From Bradyrhizobium sp. dw_411 (GTDB taxonomy: Bacteria > Pseudomonadota > Alphaproteobacteria > Rhizobiales > Xanthobacteraceae), in NCBI RefSeq assembly GCF_018449695.1, contig NZ_JAAVUY010000015.1:62001-126000 (forward strand): a stretch of 64,000 nucleotides of DNA, in the 5' to 3' direction. The translations under genes and the position numbers were made by a program. The notes under the pieces were generated by a model, which saw only the letters and a list, made by a program, of their open reading frames with translations, was not told the origin of the DNA and searched no databases. This document shows, one piece after another, positions 19,174 through 27,690 of the stretch. Position 1 is the stretch's first letter. Each line of letters begins with the position of its first letter.

Positions 19174-19890
19174 TCAGCCGGCGACGATGGTACCTTGGCC
19201 GGCGCCGCGCAAGATCGCACTGATCGAGCCCGGCTCGGCGATCGAGAACACGATGATAGGCAGCGAAGTCTCGCGGGCAAGCGCGAAAGCGGTCGCGTCC
19301 ATGACCTTGTAATTGCCTTCGATCGCCTGCGAATGCGTCAAACGGTCGAATCGCTTCGCCGATGGATCTTTCTTGGGATCGGCGCTGTAAATGCCATCGA
19401 CATTGGTGGCCTTCAGCACCGCCTGCGCGCCGATTTCGGCCGCGCGCAACACGGCGGTGGTATCGGTCGTGAAGAACGGATTACCGGTCCCGCCGCCAAG
19501 CAGCACGATCCGTCCCTCGGCGAGATAGCGGTGCGTGGCGCTTCGGGTGAATAGCTCTGAAATCTGCGGCATCACAAATGCCGACAGCGTGCGCGCAGGC
19601 GCGCCGCGGCGTTCGATCGCGGCCTCAAGCGCGAGGCAGTTCATCACGGTGGCGAGCATGCCCATGGTATCGCCGGTCGGCCGGGACACACCGCGCGACG
19701 ACACTTCGACGCCGCGAACGATGTTGCCACCCCCGACCACCACGGCGATCTCGGCCCCGAGTTCGCGGGCGGCAATCAGATCGCCTGCGATCCGGTCGAC
19801 GATGGGCTGATCGAGGCCGAAGGATTGCGCGCCGGCGAGGTATTCGCCCGAGAGCTTGATCACCACACGACGATAGATCGGCTCAGCCAT
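19174..19890 (-). CDS. pyrH: Uridylate kinase
   Basis: A hexameric UMP kinase of 238 residues phosphorylating UMP to UDP for pyrimidine nucleotide supply. The start reads RRVVIKLSGEYLAG (ATP-phosphate loop). AVVVGGGNIVRG and MGMLATVMNCLALEAAIE are typical of the bacterial family. Ends with the regulatory C-terminal strand GTIVAG. Lies between tsf and frr as in nearly all proteobacteria; gaps of about 70 bases on both sides. Confidence 0.96.
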   Translation of the reverse strand: MAEPIYRRVVIKLSGEYLAGAQSFGLDQPIVDRIAGDLIAARELGAEIAVVVGGGNIVRGVEVSSRGVSRPTGDTMGMLATVMNCLALEAAIERRGAPARTLSAFVMPQISELFTRSATHRYLAEGRIVLLGGGTGNPFFTTDTTAVLRAAEIGAQAVLKATNVDGIYSADPKKDPSAKRFDRLTHSQAIEGNYKVMDATAFALARETSLPIIVFSIAEPGSISAILRGAGQGTIVAG

Positions 19891-19958
19891 TGCGAATCGC
19901 TTTCCCTAACTCCGCCCGGCGCTCCCGGCGAAACCGGCCGAAAGCACTGTTCGGACGG

Positions 19959-20882
19959 CTATTTCTGGCCGCTGACCGCCGCAACTTCGGCTGCGAAATC
20001 GGTTTCCTGCTTCTCGATTCCCTCGCCCAGAGCATAGCGCACAAATCCGGTCACCTTGATCGGTCCGCCAACCTTACCCTCAGCTTCTTTCACCGCCTGG
20101 GCGACCGACTTGCCGCTGTCGTGGATGAAGGCCTGCTCCAGCAGGCAGACTTCCTTGTAATAGGTCTTCAAGCCGGACTCGACGATCTTTTCGATCACGT
20201 TCTCGGGCTTGCCCTGCTGACGGTACTTGTCGGCCAGCACGTCCTTTTCGCGCTTGACGGTGGCCGGGTCCAGCCCGGCCGAATCCAGCGCCAGCGGGTT
20301 GGCGGCCGCAACATGCATCGCGAGTTGCTTGCCCAGCGTTGCCAGTTCGTCGGTCTTCCCGGCCGATTCCAGCGCGACGATCACGCCCATCTTGCCGGCG
20401 CCTTCGATCACGGCATTATGCACGTAGCTCGACACCACGCCCTTGCTGACTTCCAGCGAAGCCGCGCGCCGCAGCGTCATGTTCTCGCCGATGGTCGCGA
20501 TCGCGTCCGCGACGGCGGTCTCGACGGTGACGCTGCCGACCTTGGCGGCCTTGATCTTTTCCACGTCGGCGCCGACATCGAGCGCGACCTGCGCGATCAT
20601 CTTGACCAGTCCCTGGAACTGGCCGTTGCGCGCGACGAAGTCGGTTTCGGAATTGACCTCGACGACGACGCCCTTGTTGCCCGCGGTCACCGCACCGATC
20701 AGGCCCTCAGCCGCAATGCGGCCGGCCTTCTTGGCGGCTTTCGACAAGCCCTTCTTGCGCAGCCAGTCGATCGACGCCTGCATGTCGCCGGCGTTCTCGG
20801 TGAGCGCAGCCTTGCAATCCATCATGCCCGCGCCGGTCGTCTCGCGCAGGTCCTTGACCATCGCTGCCGTGATTGTTGTCAT
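19959..20882 (-). CDS. tsf: Elongation factor Ts
   Basis: The guanine-nucleotide exchange factor of EF-Tu, 307 residues. The N terminus TAAMVKDLRETTGAGMMDCK is the diagnostic signature. TDFVARN in the core and CLLEQAFIHDSGKSVAQ in the C-terminal part are typical of EF-Ts. The frame is open far upstream to 21122, but the family starts at the ATG at 20882. It follows rpsB with 119 bases between them. Confidence 0.97.
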   Translation of the reverse strand: MTTITAAMVKDLRETTGAGMMDCKAALTENAGDMQASIDWLRKKGLSKAAKKAGRIAAEGLIGAVTAGNKGVVVEVNSETDFVARNGQFQGLVKMIAQVALDVGADVEKIKAAKVGSVTVETAVADAIATIGENMTLRRAASLEVSKGVVSSYVHNAVIEGAGKMGVIVALESAGKTDELATLGKQLAMHVAAANPLALDSAGLDPATVKREKDVLADKYRQQGKPENVIEKIVESGLKTYYKEVCLLEQAFIHDSGKSVAQAVKEAEGKVGGPIKVTGFVRYALGEGIEKQETDFAAEVAAVSGQK

Positions 20883-21001
20883 CGTTGTACGTCCTCTGCC
20901 TGTCAGAGCTGGCGCGGCGGGCGTGGTCGCCTCGCCGCCATCCACCATCAGGAATGCCGTCGTTGGAAGGTGTTGGCCGGGATGTGCCGGCCAACGCGTC
21001 G

Positions 21002-22000
21002 TTATTCGGCTTCCGCCGTCATCGCCTTGGCCTGGGCTACCCAGCCATCGGCCCGGCTCGGAAGTCCGACCTCTTCGCCGATCTTGTGCGCGGTGTCGTG
21101 ATCGAGTTCGGCCAGCTGCCAATAGTGGAAAATGCCGAGATCGTTGAACTTCTTCTCGATCGCGCCGGACACGCCGGTGAGCTTCTTGAGATCGTCAGCA
21201 GCGCCACGCGGTCCCGCCAAGCCCTGGAAGCCGGCCGGTTGCGGCGCGGCCGGAATGGCCTCGCGAACGGGCTGCGCCGAGGCGCCGATATCGATCCCGG
21301 AATCGCCCTGCGCGCGCGAAATGCCGTCGATGACCGCACGCGCGATCAGATCGCAATACAGCGTGATGGCACGGCCGGCGTCGTCATTGCCGGGCACGAC
21401 ATAGGTGATGCCCTTGGGATCGGAATTGGTATCGACGATCGCCGCAACGGGGATGTTGAGCCGCTGGGCTTCCTGGATCGCGATGTCTTCCTTGTTGGTG
21501 TCGATCACGAAGATCATGTCGGGCAGACCGCCCATGTCCTTGATGCCGCCCAGCGAACGATCGAGCTTGTCGCGCTCGCGCTGCAGCGTAAGCCGCTCCT
21601 TCTTGGTATAGGCATTGGCATCGCCGGAATTGAGCACTTCATCGAGGTGCCGCAGCCGCTTGATCGAGCCGGAAATCGTCTTCCAGTTGGTCAACGTGCC
21701 GCCGAGCCAGCGCGAATTGACGAAATACTGCGCCGAGCGCTTGGCAGCTTCAGCGACGCCATCCTGCGCCTGCCGCTTGGTGCCGACGAACAGGACACGG
21801 CCGCCCTTGGCGACGGTATCGCTGACCGCCTGGAGCGCGCGATGCAACAGCGGCACGGTCTGGGCGAGATCGATGATGTGGATGTTGTTGCGGGCACCGA
21901 AGATGTAATCCGCCATCTTCGGATTCCAGCGGTGCGATTGGTGACCAAAGTGAACGCCAGCTTCAAGCAGCTGACGCATAGAAAAATCGGGAAGCGCCAT
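21002..22000 (-). CDS. rpsB: 30S ribosomal protein S2 with C-terminal extension
   Basis: A 332-residue S2, about 90 longer than E. coli S2. Residues 1-230 are the usual protein (SMRQLLEAGVHFGHQSHRWN; FVGTKRQAQ; NSRWLGGTLTNWKTI). A Pro/Ala-rich linker at 231-265 follows, then a helical domain at about 269-328 (DLKKLTGVSGAIEKKFNDLG, then WQLAEL and ADGWVAQA). That domain resembles the helix-hairpin-helix-like tails of alphaproteobacterial L21 and of some NuoE proteins. The extension is known in Rhizobiales from general knowledge; its job is not. First gene of the long rpsB-to-lpxB series. Confidence 0.95.
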   Translation of the reverse strand: MALPDFSMRQLLEAGVHFGHQSHRWNPKMADYIFGARNNIHIIDLAQTVPLLHRALQAVSDTVAKGGRVLFVGTKRQAQDGVAEAAKRSAQYFVNSRWLGGTLTNWKTISGSIKRLRHLDEVLNSGDANAYTKKERLTLQRERDKLDRSLGGIKDMGGLPDMIFVIDTNKEDIAIQEAQRLNIPVAAIVDTNSDPKGITYVVPGNDDAGRAITLYCDLIARAVIDGISRAQGDSGIDIGASAQPVREAIPAAPQPAGFQGLAGPRGAADDLKKLTGVSGAIEKKFNDLGIFHYWQLAELDHDTAHKIGEEVGLPSRADGWVAQAKAMTAEAE

Positions 22001-22109
22001 AGTCTAATTCTCCGGTTGGTTCCTCCGGAAACGTGTGAGCAAACGAGCCTTATGGCCCGGTTGCCACCGGACGGCCTTTTGAGCCATGTTTCCGTGTGAG
22101 ATGGCGCGG

Positions 22110-22137
22110 TATATAGCGGGATTTCCGGCAGAAGCAA
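22110..22137 (-). promoter_or_regulatory. Probable rpsB promoter
   Basis: Read leftward: -35 TTGCTT (22132-22137), a 16-base spacer and -10 TATATA (22110-22115). Transcription would start near 22103, giving a leader of about 100 bases before the rpsB ATG. The leader contains self-complementary GC-rich stretches (TCCGG near 22020 and 22068) and could host autoregulation by S2, which is inference. Confidence 0.5.
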
Positions 22138-22279
22138 GGAAATCCGGGGCTTTTCGGTGCCCTTAACCCAGCCAAACCGGGCCCAAACCAGCAAATCCGA
22201 GGGGCCGACGTCCAAATCTTGCCGCCAGCGCCGTTTTGCACCCCGATTGAGGGCTCGGCGGCCGGATTGGCCGATTCTC

Positions 22280-23014
22280 TCAGGCGACCATATCGACCCG
22301 GCCATCCCTGAGCCGATACACCCCGCCGGCGACCTTGAGTTTACCCTGTTCAACCGCAGCACTCAGGATGGGCGTGGCAGAACGTAACTGGGCGACGTTA
22401 TCGAGCACGTTCTGCCGAATTGCTTTCGCCAGCACATCACTGCCTTCCTGCGATACCGCCTTCACCGCAGGTGCAACGCCCGTGACCAATGAGGGCATGT
22501 GTCCTGGCAATGCTGTGTTGTCGGCGAGGGATTTTATGGCAGCACCGACGGCGCCGCAGCTATCGTGACCCAGCACCAAAATCGCAGGCACGTTCAGAAC
22601 CGCGACGGCGTATTCGAGGCTGGCGACCGTCTCGGTGCTGGCAAAGTTGCCGGCCACGCGACAAACAAAGAGATCGCCCCGTCCGCTATCGAAGGCATAT
22701 TCTGGCGCGATGCGTGAATCAGCGCAGCTCAATATCGCGGCGTAAGGATTTTGACCTCCCGCCAACGCCTCCCGTTCATGCTTGAAGTCATGGCGCCGCG
22801 ACACGCCTTCGACATAGCGCGTATTGCCTTTCAGGAGACGTTCGAGCGAAGCATCCGGCGATAATACGTTTTGCGGCTTCGGGGGCGCCTTCATTTCCTT
22901 GGCGCCAGCCGCGTTGGCCAACATTATTCCCATGGCCGATACTGCACCGAAAAGCAGATTGCGGCGCGAGGGTCCAAATCCGGGGATCGCAGCTTGGCGA
23001 CATATCTCGCACAT
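22280..23014 (-). CDS. Exported beta-class carbonic anhydrase
   Basis: A 244-residue zinc enzyme interconverting CO2 and bicarbonate. The beta-class metal site is visible as SCADSR (Cys, and the Asp-Arg dyad) and GHDSCGAV (His, Cys). An N-terminal twin-arginine type signal (PSRRNLLFGAVSAMGIMLA) predicts export of the folded enzyme to the periplasm, so it is not the usual cytoplasmic form. Two Cys precede the signal (MCEICRQ), which is unusual; a shorter start is possible. Alone between rpsB and the DUF4926 gene, with no transporter or carboxylase nearby. Confidence 0.9.
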   Translation of the reverse strand: MCEICRQAAIPGFGPSRRNLLFGAVSAMGIMLANAAGAKEMKAPPKPQNVLSPDASLERLLKGNTRYVEGVSRRHDFKHEREALAGGQNPYAAILSCADSRIAPEYAFDSGRGDLFVCRVAGNFASTETVASLEYAVAVLNVPAILVLGHDSCGAVGAAIKSLADNTALPGHMPSLVTGVAPAVKAVSQEGSDVLAKAIRQNVLDNVAQLRSATPILSAAVEQGKLKVAGGVYRLRDGRVDMVA

Positions 23015-23056
23015 GATTAATCTCCACCCTGCTAATTTTCCGAGGCGTCGAACTGA

Positions 23057-23293
23057 TCAAGCGGCTTCCGGGACGTAGTGCAGGACAAGCAATTCCGTAC
23101 GCGGACACGGCGCGATCGCGTAGGCCTGCCCGGTATCGTCACTAAATTCCACGAGTAGAGTCTTGTCGTCGAGGTGCTCAACGATGGTGCCGACCTGCCC
23201 GTGTGAAAGCCCTTCCGAGGGAACGTCCACCAACAAGGCGACCACATCCAAAACAGATGGCCCTTCGATCGTCGCTTGCTTTTTCGCTTTCAT
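23057..23293 (-). CDS. DUF4926 family protein
   Basis: A 78-residue protein with the DUF4926 pattern: VVALLVDVPSEGLSHGQVGT, then an EFSDDTGQAYAI strand pair and ELLVLHYVP. It is probably a small SH3-like beta barrel. The ATG at 23293 overlaps the TGA of the upstream frame as ATGA, which argues for this start over the ones at 23296 and 23305. In many genomes, as I recall, DUF4926 genes sit directly after a DUF6883 gene, and the same order is seen here with the upstream partner broken. Function unknown; an antitoxin- or chaperone-like role for the partner is only a guess. Confidence 0.8.
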   Translation of the reverse strand: MKAKKQATIEGPSVLDVVALLVDVPSEGLSHGQVGTIVEHLDDKTLLVEFSDDTGQAYAIAPCPRTELLVLHYVPEAA

Positions 23294-23652
23294 CATAGCA
23301 CCCAACCGGTAACGAACCTTGGCGCATTCTCCCCGGCTCGAATAATCCAGACGGTTCTTACCACAGCGCTCCTTTCATGTCGCCTGACGTTCACATCGAC
23401 GCGCCAGCGACTTCCTCAGGCATCGGTTGCCAATAGCGAGGCGTCGCTCTCCCGGACGCCCTCCAGCAAAACGCCTCGCAACCACGCCGCATCGCTCGGC
23501 CCGACATTAAGTGCTTCGCGAAAGACTCGGAACTTGTGCCGGCCTCGCGGATGAGCCGGGTTCAGACAGCAGTCCTCGATCTTGCGGATATCGAGGATCG
23601 CGTGATCTGCGTGCGGCAGGTGCGTCGTCAGAACAGCACGCAGACTTCGCGT
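23293..23652 (-). pseudogene. Remnant of a DUF6883-like gene with an in-frame stop
   Basis: Reading leftward from about 23652, one frame gives ADHAILDIRKIEDCCLNPAH, then PRGRHKFRVFREALNVG, SDAAWLRGVLLEGV and LLATDA. A TGA at 23416-23418 then interrupts it. The same frame continues GSRWRVDVNV, VRTVWIIRAGENAPRFVTG and WVL, stopping in an ATGA overlap with the DUF4926 start. The pieces on both sides of the stop match the DUF6883 layout, so this is a nonsense-mutated gene. No ATG, GTG or TTG is available before the conserved part, so the start also seems lost. It begins just after the dnaE stop (23672). Confidence 0.7.
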
Positions 23653-23671
23653 ATGGCGACAGCCCCCTCGC

Positions 23672-26600
23672 CTAAAGCGTTTGCACGTCCACCACGCCCG
23701 AGACCGCCTTGATCGCGCCGGCGATCTGCGGCGAGACCTTGAAGCGGCCCGGCAGCTTCATTTCCACCTCGGTTTCGAGGTCGAGCATCATGACCAGCGA
23801 GACGTCGCCATTGGCGGCAGCCGGTGCGGTGGTGACACCCGCGGCTTCCGGCATCTGCAGTCGCTTGGCGATAGACTCAAGCGGCTTGGTGTCGCGCACG
23901 AAGATGCGCAGACCCTTCTGGGTTTTGGCCGCCGCATCATCCAGCGGTTCGGCGTGCAGCACGCGCGCGCGGACATCCTCGCCCTGCAACTCGGCACCGA
24001 GTTGCAGTAGCACCGCAGCGCCGGGTTCCAGCACTTCGCGGTACTGGGCAAGCCCCTCGGAAAACAGCACGGCTTCGAAATGGCCGGTCGGATCCGACAA
24101 TCCGATGATGCCCATCTTGTTGCCGGTCTTGGTGCGCCGCTCCATCCGCGACACCACGGTCGCCGCGACCTTGCCCGCGGTCGCGCCGGTTTTGACCGCG
24201 CGCGAAAATTCCGCCCAGGACTGCACCCGCAGGCGCTTCAACACCGTGGCGTAGTCGTCGAGCGGATGGCCCGACAGGAAAAAACCGATCGCATCATATT
24301 CGCGCCGCAGCCGGTCGGCCGGCAGCCACGGTTCGATCTGCGGCAGCATGATGGTCGGTGCATCGGCCGCGCCACCAAACATATCGTTCTGCCCGACGGT
24401 CGCGGCCTCGTGGCTGCGCTGGCAGGCCGCAAGAATCGCATCTGATCCGGCGAACACCCGCGCGCGATTGGAATCCAGCGCGTCGAACGCACCGGCAGCG
24501 GCCAGACTTTCGATCACGCGCTTGTTGATCGCACGTGGATTAACGCGTGCCGCAAAATCGGCCAGCGACGTGAACAGGCCCTCGCGGCGCGTTTCCACGA
24601 TCAGTTCGACCGCCTGCGGGCCGACGCCCTTGAGCGCGGCCAATGCGTAATAGATGGTGTTATCGCTGACCTCGAAGGTCGCACCGGAGCGGTTGGCCGA
24701 GGGCGCTTCCACCTTGATCCCGAGCCGCTGCGCCTCGGCGCGAAATTCCGACAGCTTGTCGGTGTTGTTGAGATCGAGCGTCATCGACGCCGCCAGGAAT
24801 TCGACGGGATAATGCGCCTTCATGTAGGCGGTGTGGTACGACACCAGCGCATAAGCCGCCGCGTGGCTCTTGTTGAAACCGTAATCGGCGAATTTGGCCA
24901 GCAGTTCGAAGATGGTATCGGCCTGCCCTTTCGGCACGCCGTTCTTGACCGAGCCCGCGATGAAGCCAGCGCGCTGCTTTTCCATTTCCGAGCGGATCTT
25001 CTTGCCCATCGCGCGCCGCAGCAGGTCGGCTTCGCCGAGCGAATAGCCGGCCATGACCTGCGCGATCTGCATCACCTGTTCCTGGTAGATGATGACGCCA
25101 AAAGTCTCCTTCAGGATCGGCTCAAGCATGGGATGCAGATATTCCGGCTCTTCGTCGCCGTGCTTGCGGGCGCAATAGGTCGGAATGTTCGCCATCGGGC
25201 CCGGGCGATACAGCGCGACCAGCGCAATGATGTCCTCGAAACGGTCGGGCCGCATGTCCACCAGCGCGCGGCGCATGCCCTGACTTTCAACCTGGAACAC
25301 GCCGACCACATCGCCCTTGGCCAGCATCTGATAGCTGGGCGCGTCGTCGAGCGGCAGCGTTGTGAGGTCGACATGGACATCGCGCTGCTTGAGCAGTTTC
25401 ACTGCGACATCGAGCACGGTCAGCGTCTTGAGGCCGAGGAAGTCGAATTTGACGAGCCCAGCGGGCTCGACCCATTTCATGTTGAACTGGGTAACCGGCA
25501 TGTCGGATTTCGGATCGCGATAGAGCGGCACGAGCTCGCTGAGCGGCCGGTCGCCGATCACGATACCCGCGGCATGGGTGGATGCGTGGCGGGTCAGGCC
25601 TTCCAGGCGCTGCGCGATGTCGAAGGCGCGCGCCACCACCGCATCCTCATCACGAAACGCCTGCAGCTTCGGCTCGCTCTCGATCGCCGCGGCCAGCGTG
25701 ACCGGTGCCGCGGGATTCTGCGGCACCAGCTTTGTCAGCCGGTCGACCTGCCCATAGGGCATCTGCAGCACGCGTCCGACGTCGCGCAGCACGCCGCGCG
25801 CCTGCAGCGTACCGAAGGTGATGATCTGCGCGACCTGATCGCGGCCGTAGCGCTGCTGCACGTAGTCGATGACTTCGCCGCGCCGGTCCTGGCAGAAATC
25901 GATGTCGAAGTCCGGCATCGATACGCGTTCCGGATTGAGAAACCGCTCGAACAGCAGGCCAAACCTGATCGGATCGAGATCGGTGATGGTCAGCGCATAG
26001 GCGACCAGCGATCCTGCGCCGGAGCCGCGGCCCGGGCCGACCGGAATGCCCTCGGCCTTCGCCCATTTGATGAAGTCCGCGACGATCAGGAAGTAGCCCG
26101 GATACTGCATGCGGGTGATGACGTCGATTTCGAAAGCGAGCCGCGCCCGGTAGTCTTCCTCCGACACGCCCTGCGAAAGGCCGTGCACGCGCAGCCGGTT
26201 GGTCAGGCCTTCCTCGGCCTGGCGGCGCAATTCAATCGCCTCCTCGCTGACCGCATCGGCCGCGTTGACGGCCGCGCCCACCGTGAAGCGCGGCAGGATC
26301 GGCTTGCGCGTCTTGGGGCGGAACGCACAGCGCTCGGCAATCTCGACCGTCGAGGCCAGCGCCTCCGGAATATCGGCGAACAGCACCGCCATTTCGGCGC
26401 GGGTCTTGAAACGGTGATCCGGCGTCAACTGATCGCGGTCGGTCTCGGCGATCAGACGTCCGCCGGCGATGCACAATAGCGCGTCATGGGCCTCGTAATC
26501 ATCGGCGGCCGCGAAATGAGGCTCATTGGCCGCGACCAGCGGCAAACCCTTGGTATAGGCCAGATCAATCAGCCCGGCCTCGACGCGGCGTTCCTTCTCA

Positions 26601-27172
26601 AGTCCGTGGCGTTGCAGCTCGACATAGAGCCGGTCGCCGAACAGACTCGCCAGCCGGTCGCAGCGGGCCGCGGCCAGTGCGGCCTGATCGGCATGGAGCG
26701 CCAGCGAGATCGGCCCTTCCGGGCCGCCGGTCAGCACGATCAGGTCCTCGGCGTCGCCTTCCAGCCATTCGAACTTGATGTGCGGGGATTGATGGGTCGG
26801 GGTTTCCAGGAACGCCCGTGAATTCAGCCGCATCAGGTTGCGATAGCCGCGCTCGCGCGCCGCCAGCAGCACGATCCGCGAAGGGGCCGAGGCCATCGCG
26901 TTGCGGGCGTTCGGGTCCTGATCGCCGAAATCGACCGCGAGTTCGCAGCCGATGATCGGCTGGATGCCGTAGCCGGCCATCTTGTCGGAGAATTCCAGCG
27001 CCCCGAACATGTTGTCGGTATCGGTCAGCGCCAGCGCCGGCTGCCGGTCCGCCTTGGCCAGTTCGCCGAGCTTCTGGATCTTGATCGATCCCTTCAGCAG
27101 CGAATAGGCCGAATGGACGTGGAGATGAACAAATCCGGCATTGGACTGATTTGCCGAAGACTTCTGCGTCAT
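23672..27172 (-). CDS. dnaE: DNA polymerase III subunit alpha
   Basis: The replicative polymerase catalytic subunit, 1166 residues. The N-terminal PHP domain starts FVHLHVHSAYSLLKGSIKI. The palm is marked by PVGPGRGSGAGSLVAYALT and MPDFDIDFCQDRRGEV, which hold the catalytic Asp residues. SHAAAYALVSYHTAYMKAHY and a late OB-fold region (about 950-1050) follow, as in DnaE1. Length fits the alphaproteobacterial replicative DnaE rather than the shorter mutagenic DnaE2. The ATG at 27172 (MTQKSSANQSN) is preferred over 27184. The gap upstream (27173-27365) has a GC-rich hairpin but no clear promoter. Confidence 0.97.
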   Translation of the reverse strand: MTQKSSANQSNAGFVHLHVHSAYSLLKGSIKIQKLGELAKADRQPALALTDTDNMFGALEFSDKMAGYGIQPIIGCELAVDFGDQDPNARNAMASAPSRIVLLAARERGYRNLMRLNSRAFLETPTHQSPHIKFEWLEGDAEDLIVLTGGPEGPISLALHADQAALAAARCDRLASLFGDRLYVELQRHGLEKERRVEAGLIDLAYTKGLPLVAANEPHFAAADDYEAHDALLCIAGGRLIAETDRDQLTPDHRFKTRAEMAVLFADIPEALASTVEIAERCAFRPKTRKPILPRFTVGAAVNAADAVSEEAIELRRQAEEGLTNRLRVHGLSQGVSEEDYRARLAFEIDVITRMQYPGYFLIVADFIKWAKAEGIPVGPGRGSGAGSLVAYALTITDLDPIRFGLLFERFLNPERVSMPDFDIDFCQDRRGEVIDYVQQRYGRDQVAQIITFGTLQARGVLRDVGRVLQMPYGQVDRLTKLVPQNPAAPVTLAAAIESEPKLQAFRDEDAVVARAFDIAQRLEGLTRHASTHAAGIVIGDRPLSELVPLYRDPKSDMPVTQFNMKWVEPAGLVKFDFLGLKTLTVLDVAVKLLKQRDVHVDLTTLPLDDAPSYQMLAKGDVVGVFQVESQGMRRALVDMRPDRFEDIIALVALYRPGPMANIPTYCARKHGDEEPEYLHPMLEPILKETFGVIIYQEQVMQIAQVMAGYSLGEADLLRRAMGKKIRSEMEKQRAGFIAGSVKNGVPKGQADTIFELLAKFADYGFNKSHAAAYALVSYHTAYMKAHYPVEFLAASMTLDLNNTDKLSEFRAEAQRLGIKVEAPSANRSGATFEVSDNTIYYALAALKGVGPQAVELIVETRREGLFTSLADFAARVNPRAINKRVIESLAAAGAFDALDSNRARVFAGSDAILAACQRSHEAATVGQNDMFGGAADAPTIMLPQIEPWLPADRLRREYDAIGFFLSGHPLDDYATVLKRLRVQSWAEFSRAVKTGATAGKVAATVVSRMERRTKTGNKMGIIGLSDPTGHFEAVLFSEGLAQYREVLEPGAAVLLQLGAELQGEDVRARVLHAEPLDDAAAKTQKGLRIFVRDTKPLESIAKRLQMPEAAGVTTAPAAANGDVSLVMMLDLETEVEMKLPGRFKVSPQIAGAIKAVSGVVDVQTL

Positions 27173-27365
27173 GGACGTTAGCAATCACTGGGCTTGAGGA
27201 GGCGCCGGGCGGCCCCGCGGGCCGACTCGCTCCTCAATGGTGAAGCCTCTGATGGGATGAGTCCACGCGGAAGGCGCGATTGGCGCCCGCCATCCGGCTT
27301 TTCCCCAAGCGACGTCAAGTTCTGGCGTCGCCATCCCGAGGCGCCTCAAGACGCCATTTGGAACC

Positions 27366-27464
27366 TCAGAGCTGGGGGATCAATTGCGCCCAGACCGCGA
27401 TCATCCCGACAAACAGCACAATCGACGTCAGTGCCGCCGCTTCTTCCACAAAGGTCTCCAACAT
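27366..27464 (-). CDS. SOS-type 32-residue membrane peptide
   Basis: A 32-codon gene with an ideal AGGAGG (27470-27475) five bases before its ATG. It encodes MLETFVEEAAAL followed by one hydrophobic helix, TSIVLFVGMIAVWAQLIPQL, so a single-pass inner-membrane peptide with an acidic N terminus. The frame stays open to 27560, but the Shine-Dalgarno fixes the start here. Two LexA-type boxes lie 19-51 bases upstream, so DNA-damage induction is predicted. By size and control it recalls SidA of Caulobacter (29-residue SOS division inhibitor) and TisB-like peptides. No sequence similarity to these is claimed, and the function is inferred. Confidence 0.72.
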   Translation of the reverse strand: MLETFVEEAAALTSIVLFVGMIAVWAQLIPQL

Positions 27465-27482
27465 GCCCGCCTCCTGATGTGT

Positions 27483-27515
27483 GAACATAGAGAGAACAAT
27501 GTTCTGTTTTTGTTC
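27483..27515 (-). promoter_or_regulatory. Two facing LexA boxes with -35 element
   Basis: GAAC-N7-GAAC at 27483-27497 and GTTC-N7-GTTC at 27501-27515 both match the alphaproteobacterial LexA box exactly, with A/T-rich spacers. They face each other around a three-base centre, with GAACAATGTTC as the core palindrome. Read leftward, a -35-like TTGACC (27519-27524) lies just before them, so LexA bound here would cover the promoter of the 32-residue peptide. The -10 is weak (about CATTGT). Confidence 0.8.
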
Positions 27516-27690
27516 TTTGGTCAAGAGGCGGTCGAGGGTCAGTTTGAGGAATGGCTCCAAAAGAAATCGCGTGGTTAATTCCGGGGATGAGTTTGGCCGG
27601 TGCTAGCCCGGAACGGGGTCACGTTCGGCATCCTGCCCTGTCGGTCGATAATCGATAGCAAGCCGGTTGAGGTTCCCAAGGCGTTTGGGG

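Noticed and set aside
23276..23554. Rightward frame of 92 codons opposite the DUF6883 remnant
   Set aside because: The opposite strand carries recognisable DUF6883-like sequence in one frame, so this is its shadow.
24812..26479. Rightward open frame of 555 codons
   Set aside because: Antisense shadow of dnaE, with no ribosome site or recognisable motif.
23672..27172. dnaE as the SOS mutagenic polymerase DnaE2
   Set aside because: Length, DFDID context and absence of imuA/imuB next door fit the replicative DnaE1, despite the nearby LexA boxes.
27194..27484. Rightward frames between dnaE and the SOS peptide
   Set aside because: Low-complexity translations and no ribosome site, while the leftward 32-codon frame has an ideal one and a LexA operator.
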